Assembly (NCBI GenBank): GCA_031279525.1
Contig: JAITIH010000009.1
Span: 1 to 8,033 of the forward strand
DNA from: Deltaproteobacteria bacterium
GTDB lineage: Bacteria; Desulfobacterota; Desulfarculia; Adiutricales; Adiutricaceae
Length of the DNA stretch: 8,033 nt
Direction: 5' to 3'
Numbering within the stretch: position 1 is the stretch's first letter; each line of letters opens with the position of its first letter. The notes beneath the pieces were generated by a model. That model was not told the origin of the DNA, made no database searches, and saw only the letters and a list, made by a program, of their open reading frames with translations. Positions 1 to 4,563 of the stretch are shown one piece after another. A program made the position numbers and the translations under genes.

Positions 1-111
1 AGGAACCATGGCGACCGGATCCTGAGCCGGGAGGCCTTTCTCTTCGACGTCATGGAAAGAAGCGATTGCCTCAAAACCCGCGAGGAAACCCTTGAGGAAT
101 TCGGCCTCTAG
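1..111 (+). CDS. C-terminal end of an unidentified protein (5' partial)
   Basis: Frame 1 is open from the first base and ends in TAG at 109-111, giving 36 residues that end in KTREETLEEFGL. The segment is charged and probably helical, with no membrane segment or known motif, and its codon use is ordinary for a real gene end. I do not recognise the family, and 36 residues are too few for a function. It is the only plus-strand gene and converges on the glycosyltransferase gene, with a GC-rich hairpin (122-177) in between that may terminate it. It could instead be chance reading at the window edge. The clean stop followed at once by a terminator-like structure argues for a real gene. Confidence 0.5.
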   Translation, partial: RNHGDRILSREAFLFDVMERSDCLKTREETLEEFGL

Positions 112-121
112 CGACCTTACA

Positions 122-177
122 CCCCCCACCCCACCTAAACCCCCTGGCTCGCCAGGGGCCCATGGGGGGGTGGGGGG
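122..177. terminator. GC-rich nested hairpin between convergent genes, possible terminator
   Basis: An inner perfect stem, CCCCTGGC (141-148) with GCCAGGGG (151-158), sits inside an outer pairing of the C-run block 122-135 with the G-run block 164-177. The outer stem has a matched A-T pair (128/171) and one mismatch. The plus strand continues as CTTTAAAG, so the U tract is weak, and the minus-side flank is also poor in T. It lies 10 bases after the plus-strand stop codon and between two convergent genes, which favours a terminator or transcription barrier. The plus-strand G runs (155-177) also satisfy a G-quadruplex pattern. Confidence 0.45.
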
Positions 178-210
178 CTTTAAAGCCATTAAGACGGATC
201 GTCCGGCCTT

Positions 211-267
211 TTCCCTATTTCCCTATTTCCCTATTTCCCTATTTCCCTATTTCCCTATTTCCCCTAT
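211..267. repeat. 8-base tandem repeat (TTCCCTAT)n, about 7 copies
   Basis: Six perfect copies of TTCCCTAT occupy 211-258. A seventh copy with one extra C follows at 259-267. On the minus strand the unit is ATAGGGAA, so GGG runs recur every 8 bases with 5-base loops, which fits the G-quadruplex consensus. The last, imperfect copy supplies the TAG stop of the glycosyltransferase gene at 264-266. Because 8 is not a multiple of 3, all three minus-strand frames meet TAG within 24 bases of array. Confidence 0.95.
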
Positions 268-1301
268 TCCTCTAAAAAAGCCAAAGCCGCCCCGATCGCC
301 TCTGGAGGCCGGACCACCGGAAAGCCCAAAAACGGCCCCGAGGATAGGCCAAAGCGGGCCAAAGCCCACTCGTAGCAAATTCTAGTCTGCCTTTGGCTTA
401 AGGCTCCCCACTGAACGGGATTGGTGGCCGTAAAAATCGTGACCAAGGGAGTCGCGGTCAAAGAGACCAAATGGGCCGAGCCCGTGTCGACGGTCAGGTA
501 AAGATCCGACTCTGCGGCTAGGGCCACGAACCCCAAAAGATCCGTTAAGCCGCAAAAGTCGCCCATCTTAACCCCGGCTAGGCGGGCCAAAGCCTCGGCC
601 AACTCACGGTCGCGGGCCTCGCCGGCCACGTAAAACCTAGCCCCTTTGGCCCGCCATAAATCCCTAACGACCTCGGCCCAAAAATCCAAGGGCCAACTTT
701 TTTCTTTCTGCCGGCCCCTTAAAGTCAGCCCGATCGTCGGGCCCGTCCCGGGCAGACCGGCCAAAAGGGCTTTGGCCGCCGCCTGGGCGGCCGGCGGGAT
801 CGTTAGGCCCGGGGCCAAAAGGGCCGGCTCCGGCTCCACCCCCAAAACCTCGGCCACTAAGCGCTGGTGGCTTAAGGCCAAAGATTCCCAGGCCCCATGG
901 GGGGCCCTAAGGGCGACCTTTCGGTTGTAAAGCCAAGGGCTCTTTAACCCGCTAACGCCCAACAAACCCAAACCCACCGCCCGGACCGGGAGCCTGGCCC
1001 AAAGGGCCAAAACGCCGCCCCGCTTTTGCCCGTCGAAATGGAAAGAGGCGGAAAAGCCTTGGCTTTTAAGGGTTTTAGCCAGACGGCGAGTCGAAAGAAA
1101 ATCTAAGCCGCGGGGTTTAAAGCTATGGGCGACGACTTCGTCGACTAAGGGGTGACATTCCAGGAGGGGGGCCGTCTGGGGCCTAACGACCAGACTGAGG
1201 AAAGAGTTGGGGCGGCGCTTTTTTAACAGAGCCAGGGCCGGCAAAGTCATGAGGACGTCGCCGAGGTTTTTCAGCTGAAACCCTAAAAACCGCTCGGTCA
1301 C
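264..1301 (-). CDS. Glycosyltransferase family 9 (heptosyltransferase-type)
   Basis: This 345-residue protein has the length and motifs of GT9 enzymes such as WaaC and WaaF, which move ADP-heptose onto the lipopolysaccharide inner core on the cytoplasmic face of the inner membrane. Visible are the N-terminal KNLGDVLMTLPAL block (residues 11-23), the KSWP block (201-204) and VDTGSAHL (271-278). By alignment to the known WaaC pattern, D15, K201 and D272 match its functional residues. The acceptor and sugar cannot be told from sequence. The start is GTG at 1301: no other start lies between it and an in-frame stop at 1347-1349, and it gives the usual short lead-in to the first motif. No clear Shine-Dalgarno sequence is seen. 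The gene lies 72 bases after the C26 gene, perhaps in one transcript, and its stop lies inside a tandem repeat. Confidence 0.9.
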   Translation of the reverse strand: MTERFLGFQLKNLGDVLMTLPALALLKKRRPNSFLSLVVRPQTAPLLECHPLVDEVVAHSFKPRGLDFLSTRRLAKTLKSQGFSASFHFDGQKRGGVLALWARLPVRAVGLGLLGVSGLKSPWLYNRKVALRAPHGAWESLALSHQRLVAEVLGVEPEPALLAPGLTIPPAAQAAAKALLAGLPGTGPTIGLTLRGRQKEKSWPLDFWAEVVRDLWRAKGARFYVAGEARDRELAEALARLAGVKMGDFCGLTDLLGFVALAAESDLYLTVDTGSAHLVSLTATPLVTIFTATNPVQWGALSQRQTRICYEWALARFGLSSGPFLGFPVVRPPEAIGAALAFLEE

Positions 1302-1373
1302 GGCGAAATTTTGGCCCGAAATCGCCCAAGCCAGGCGCCCACGGCCCTAAGGCCTTCCTTATTGGCGGCCATC

Positions 1374-2195
1374 TTAGGCCTTTTTCGAGCCAAGGCCAGC
1401 GAGCTTGGCCTCGCCAACCAGGGCCGCGAAAAGATTAAGGCGCTCAGGTCCAAGGCCGATCAGGCCCTCCGGGTGCCACTGAACCCCCACAAGCCAAGAC
1501 GATCCTTGGCTTTCCACGGCCTCGACGACCCCATCCGGGCCGCGCCCGACGATCTTAAGGCCCTGGCCTAACTCGCGGACGGCCTGATGATGGCCGCTGT
1601 TGACCTGAATTTCGTCCCGCCCGTAAACCTTGGCCAGGCGGCTTTCGGGGTCTAACCTCACTAAATGAGAGATGGCGTCGCGGGGGGCGCGCTGCTGATG
1701 GGGCCCGGCTTCGGGGATCTGGGAGGGGACGTCGTCCCAAAGGGAGCCCCCTAAGGCGACGTTCATGAGTTGAAGCCCCCGGCAAATCCCCAAGACCGGC
1801 TTTTTGCGCTTTATGGCCGCCAAAAAAAGAGCCTCTTCCCAAAAATCGCGATCCCGATCCATGGCCCGGTCCCGGGGAGCCCCGGGCTCTTCCGTCAAAA
1901 GGACGTCGCCGCCCCCGGTCAGAGTCAGGCCCGAGACGGCCATGACGATCGAATCGGCCACTTTTCTAACCTTGGCCAAGGATTTCGGCCGCGAGCCTGG
2001 CCAACCCCGGCCGGAGACGTATTCGGGCCCGTCGCCGGCGTAAGTCGGAACGACCATGGGCAGGCCGCCGACCCGATAAATCGCCTCGGCGTACTGGGCC
2101 GAGACGCGGACCTGGATCAAGCTAACGGAACCATCCCAATCCTTAGTGGGCCTTTGGGTGGCCGTCACCGCGATTAAAGGACGCCTGGCAACCAT
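1374..2195 (-). CDS. Peptidase C26 / gamma-glutamyl-GABA hydrolase-like class I amidotransferase
   Basis: The protein (273 residues from ATG 2195) belongs to the class I glutamine-amidotransferase-like C26 family. Members include PuuD, which hydrolyses gamma-glutamyl-GABA in putrescine breakdown. The nucleophile elbow PVLGICRGLQLMN places the catalytic cysteine at 138. VGVQWHPE gives the histidine and glutamate of the triad at 241 and 243. LTLTGGGDV (about 90-98) and NSGHHQAV (about 199-206) are further family blocks. No synthetase domain is fused, so it should act alone as a hydrolase; substrate is unknown. ATG 2195 is chosen because family members start just before the first strand (here RRPLIAVTA). 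A TTG at 2255 would add 20 atypical residues, with a purine run directly against the codon. No polyamine genes adjoin it, so a puuD label is not justified. Confidence 0.88.
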   Translation of the reverse strand: MVARRPLIAVTATQRPTKDWDGSVSLIQVRVSAQYAEAIYRVGGLPMVVPTYAGDGPEYVSGRGWPGSRPKSLAKVRKVADSIVMAVSGLTLTGGGDVLLTEEPGAPRDRAMDRDRDFWEEALFLAAIKRKKPVLGICRGLQLMNVALGGSLWDDVPSQIPEAGPHQQRAPRDAISHLVRLDPESRLAKVYGRDEIQVNSGHHQAVRELGQGLKIVGRGPDGVVEAVESQGSSWLVGVQWHPEGLIGLGPERLNLFAALVGEAKLAGLGSKKA

Positions 2196-2301
2196 AAAAT
2201 TCCAAAAACGTTGGGCAAAATCGCCCCACGGCAAAACCCGGCGGCCGGGGGCCAACCCCTTAGCGCCGGGCGAAATTAGGCCATCTTAGCCCTTCGGCCA
2301 A

Positions 2302-2356
2302 GGCTAAAAAGCCGGCCTAAAGCCAAAAAAGCGAAAAAAACGAAAAAACCGCAAAA
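2302..2356. promoter_or_regulatory. Run of near-phased A tracts, probably bent DNA
   Basis: Plus-strand A tracts lie at 2306-2310, 2325-2330, 2334-2340, 2343-2348 and 2353-2356. The last four have centres about 9 bases apart. Near-helical spacing of A tracts is a known cause of intrinsic curvature. The run is between the MaoC stop and the C26 start, on the upstream side of the C26 gene, where curvature or UP-like contact could matter. I could not place a convincing promoter beside it. On the minus strand it is a T-rich stretch downstream of the MaoC gene, so it could help end that transcript. Confidence 0.35.
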
Positions 2357-2380
2357 GCTACGCCAACCAATAGGCCAAAG

Positions 2381-2791
2381 CTACCTTGTGCACAGCACCC
2401 AGGCCTCGCCGGACAGGGCCATCTGGCCGTCGGCCTTGTAAACGGTGGTCAGAAGGCGGATCTTTTTGGACCGGTTGTTTTTGTCCTTGACTTCCACCTT
2501 GGCGGTGACGTTTTCGTTCAAAAAAACCGGCTTCCGAAATTCGAGGCTCTGGCTTAAGTAAATTGTGCCTTCCCCAGGCAGCATGGTCCCCAAAACCGTG
2601 GACAAAAGGGCCGCCGAAATGACCCCATGAGCCACCCTATGACCAAAAACCGTGGCCGTGGCGTAACCCTCATCCAGATGGACCGGATTATAGTCCCCGG
2701 AAAGGGCCGCGAAATCGCGGACCAGCTGCTCGGTCACGACCAGGCTTTTCTCGGCGACGTCCCCAACTTTTATTTCTTCGTAGGCGGGCAT
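2381..2791 (-). CDS. MaoC-like (R)-specific enoyl-CoA hydratase-type protein
   Basis: The protein (136 residues from ATG 2791) is a single hot-dog-fold MaoC domain, close in size to PhaJ enzymes, which hydrate trans-2-enoyl-CoA to (R)-3-hydroxyacyl-CoA. The hydratase-2 motif is clear in FAALSGDYNPVHLDEGYA followed by FGHRVAHGV, with catalytic D33 and H38. Such cytoplasmic proteins act as dimers in fatty-acid or polyhydroxyalkanoate metabolism; the chain-length preference cannot be read here. Two in-frame ATG codons are available, 2797 and 2791. The GGAG at 2803-2800 lies 2 bases from the first and 8 from the second, so 2791 is preferred, although 2797 remains possible. It stands apart from the kinase run by about 150 bases and is probably transcribed separately. 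No fatty-acid gene is next to it. Confidence 0.88.
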   Translation of the reverse strand: MPAYEEIKVGDVAEKSLVVTEQLVRDFAALSGDYNPVHLDEGYATATVFGHRVAHGVISAALLSTVLGTMLPGEGTIYLSQSLEFRKPVFLNENVTAKVEVKDKNNRSKKIRLLTTVYKADGQMALSGEAWVLCTR

Positions 2792-2799
2792 GGGCATTT

Positions 2800-2803
2800 C
2801 TCC
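2800..2803 (-). promoter_or_regulatory. Ribosome binding site of the MaoC gene
   Basis: GGAG on the minus strand is 8 bases before ATG 2791 but only 2 before ATG 2797. The spacing selects the second ATG. Confidence 0.55.
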
Positions 2804-2905
2804 GTTTCAACTGGGCGCTAGCCCCAAAGTGGTTTAGCGATAGCGGAGGCCAAACGAAAAACTTAATAAGAACGGTAACTTAACCCTAAGGCTTTCTCCC
2901 TAAAT

Positions 2906-2935
2906 GGCCTTAAGTTAAGGCCGGGCCGCGCGGCC
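2906..2935. terminator. Two tandem perfect palindromes after the kinase gene run
   Basis: GGCCTTAAGTTAAGGCC (2906-2922) has 8-base arms around a single base. GGCCGCGCGGCC (2924-2935) is a second perfect palindrome one base away. They begin about 10 bases past the stop of the membrane-protein gene on the minus strand. As RNA they would form two stacked hairpins that could stop or protect the transcript. There is no T tract, so this is not a classical intrinsic terminator. As DNA they could be a protein-binding site for the MaoC promoter region. Confidence 0.45.
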
Positions 2936-2944
2936 TAGCCGCCC

Positions 2945-3643
2945 TTAGCCTCCCCCGTGGGCGCGGGATCGGGATCGGGCTTTAGGCTCAGGATCAGGAT
3001 CAGGATCGGGCTTAGGCTCAAGATCGGGTTTAGGCTCTGGCTCAAGATCGGGCTTAGGCCCGGCGCCCTTTTGGCTTTTGGCCGGCAAGCTTTCGTAAAA
3101 AGAGAAAAAGGCCACCGAGCCTTTCAATTGATCCAAAAAATACTGGCTTTCCCGGTCGCCCATTTTGACGGTCAAGGGCTCGCCGACTTTAACCAGGTTA
3201 GTCTCGCGGTAGGCCGAGTCGACGTAGTGGAGCCGAACCGCGGCTTCCTGGTCCAAATTGTTCACGTCCGCCACCGTCAAGACGAGTCGGCCGGAAAAAA
3301 ATTTGCGGTCCTCCCCCACCCGGGCCGCGAATTTGACTGGCCCAGCCGGCGGGGCCGACTCGGCTTGGGCGGGATCGCTCGCCGGGTCGGCCTTTTGGCT
3401 AGCTTTTTTATAGGCCTCGAATTCCTCGCCCAAAAGGGCCAACTGAACTCGAAGGGACTGGTTTTCAGCCTCTTCCCGGCTTAGCCGGGCTTTCATCGTG
3501 GAGCGACCGTGGTCGAAGCTGAAATAATAAACTAGAAAACAAAGGACGAATAAAGCCAACGCGCGCCAAAAACGGTCCCCAAAGGCGCGAGGGCTCGCGC
3601 CAGCGCTGGGGCCAAACGGCCGATGGCTCGCGTTGCCGCTCAA
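2945..3643 (-). CDS. Membrane-anchored coiled-coil protein of unknown family
   Basis: The protein has 232 residues. A positively charged N-terminus precedes one hydrophobic segment at about 26-43 (WRALALFVLCFLVYYFSF), which should anchor it in the inner membrane. A heptad-like charged helix at about 50-83 follows, then an A/P-rich linker (85-102), a folded, probably beta-rich region (103-187) and a D/E-P-K tail (197-221) ending in RSRSRAHGGG. I do not recognise the family. The start is TTG at 3643, 12 bases after the stop of the double-receiver gene; the next methionine (residue 50) would remove the membrane segment, so TTG is preferred. Position at the end of a tight kinase/receiver run suggests a shared role, for example anchoring or sensing at the envelope, but nothing in the sequence proves this. 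The tail is coded by a DNA repeat. Confidence 0.7.
   Translation of the reverse strand: MSGNASHRPFGPSAGASPRAFGDRFWRALALFVLCFLVYYFSFDHGRSTMKARLSREEAENQSLRVQLALLGEEFEAYKKASQKADPASDPAQAESAPPAGPVKFAARVGEDRKFFSGRLVLTVADVNNLDQEAAVRLHYVDSAYRETNLVKVGEPLTVKMGDRESQYFLDQLKGSVAFFSFYESLPAKSQKGAGPKPDLEPEPKPDLEPKPDPDPDPEPKARSRSRAHGGG
2958..3058. repeat. Degenerate minisatellite coding the D/E-P-K tail
   Basis: Imperfect copies of a unit like AAGATCGGGCTTAGGCTC recur, with shorter GGATCA/GGATCG steps between them. On the minus strand they code alternating Pro with Asp, Glu, Leu and Lys near the C-terminus of the membrane protein. The shortest steps are 6 bases and the longer ones are multiples of 3, so copy-number changes would alter tail length without breaking the frame. 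Confidence 0.75.
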
Positions 3644-3655
3644 GGGCGAGCCGCC

Positions 3656-4561
3656 TTACAGCAAAAGGCCCGCCGAGACGCTGGCCAAAAATTCGTTCAA
3701 AGAGCTCGTGGGCGAGGGTTTAAGGACGCAGTCGTCGACCCCGTTTCCTGGCGTCATGATGGCGGAAAATTTATCCATGTTGGCCGTGCACACCACGAAA
3801 TAGCAGGGGTTGTACTTATGGACGAGCTTAAGCGTCTGGCAGAAATCCACCCCGGTCTTCCCTTCCTCCAAGGCGTAGTCGCTGATGACCACGCGCGGCT
3901 TTTCGGCCAGGGTCAGGGCCACCGCGTCGTCGATATTGGAGGCGGTCAGGACCACGAAATTGTGATCTTCTAGGTATTTCTTTAAAAGCTCTCTTTGGTA
4001 GGGCGAGTCCGAAAGGACCAAGGTCTTTCTGGGTTGAGCGGTTAAAGGGGTCGAAAGGAGATAGGCGATGAGCTTTTGGGCCCCATCCAACTTGGACCGG
4101 ACGCGGCTGAGGCTTTCGTCGCCCGGGCGGCTTACGCGCGAGTCGTCGTCGAGATAATCCCCTCGAAACCGACAGGGCCCCGAGAGGACCCTGGCGACGT
4201 AGTTAACCAGGCCCACCGAGGAAATGTCCGGCGAAAGAAAGGCCCCCACCCCCTCGTTAAAGGCCAGCATGATTTTGTCCCGATCGGATTGGAGATACGA
4301 GTCCACGAAAATAAAGTCGGTCCGACGGTCCTGGTCGGCGAAATGCTGTAAGACCTTGACGCTGGCCTCGTCCTCGCCCACGTAGTCCATGATGGCCAAA
4401 TCCGGGTTGACCGAGGCGATATGGGCGATGGTCGCCTCGACCTCGGCGCTGGATTTGAGGGAGGGGCCTTCGGAGACGACGTACCGGTCGCCAGTCAGAT
4501 AGCCGGACAGCTTGGCCCGCAACCCCTCGTTGTCTATTAATAATAGTACGCTGGCTGACAT
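3656..4561 (-). CDS. Double-receiver (REC-REC) response regulator, no output domain
   Basis: The protein (301 residues) has two receiver domains and nothing else. REC2 (about 178-298) is canonical: D185 in the first strand, phosphoacceptor D228 in VVISDYAL, T259 in VVCTANMD and K281 in VLKPSP. REC1 (about 4-127) keeps an aspartate at the phosphoacceptor position (D59 in LAIMDYV) but has serine (AFLSPDI) where the conserved lysine is expected and lacks the usual Thr/Ser-Ala pair, so it may not switch normally. No DNA-binding, GGDEF, EAL or HD-GYP domain follows; output should be by protein contact or phosphate relay. ATG 4561 is 2 bases after the kinase stop, with GGAG 5 bases upstream inside the kinase gene, pointing to coupled translation. 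Reading further upstream would add 22 residues in the kinase 3' end that do not look like receiver sequence. Confidence 0.88.
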   Translation of the reverse strand: MSASVLLLIDNEGLRAKLSGYLTGDRYVVSEGPSLKSSAEVEATIAHIASVNPDLAIMDYVGEDEASVKVLQHFADQDRRTDFIFVDSYLQSDRDKIMLAFNEGVGAFLSPDISSVGLVNYVARVLSGPCRFRGDYLDDDSRVSRPGDESLSRVRSKLDGAQKLIAYLLSTPLTAQPRKTLVLSDSPYQRELLKKYLEDHNFVVLTASNIDDAVALTLAEKPRVVISDYALEEGKTGVDFCQTLKLVHKYNPCYFVVCTANMDKFSAIMTPGNGVDDCVLKPSPTSSLNEFLASVSAGLLL

Positions 4562-4563
4562 GA

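Noticed and set aside
92..385. Plus-strand open frame with FPIS/LFPY repeats
   Set aside because: It is the stop-free reading of the TTCCCTAT array and runs antisense into the glycosyltransferase gene. It has no ribosome binding site or known motif.
2196..2255. TTG start adding 20 residues to the C26 protein
   Set aside because: The added residues have no family resemblance, and the purine run directly abuts the TTG with no spacing.
2288..2313. AGCC...GGCT and GGCT-AAAA-AGCC hairpins as the MaoC terminator
   Set aside because: The stems are short or bulged, and there is no T tract after them in the minus-strand direction.
2957..3484. Plus-strand open frame of 175 residues
   Set aside because: It is the antisense reading of the membrane protein. 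Its GFRLRIRIR-type start is the complement of the D/E-P-K repeat.
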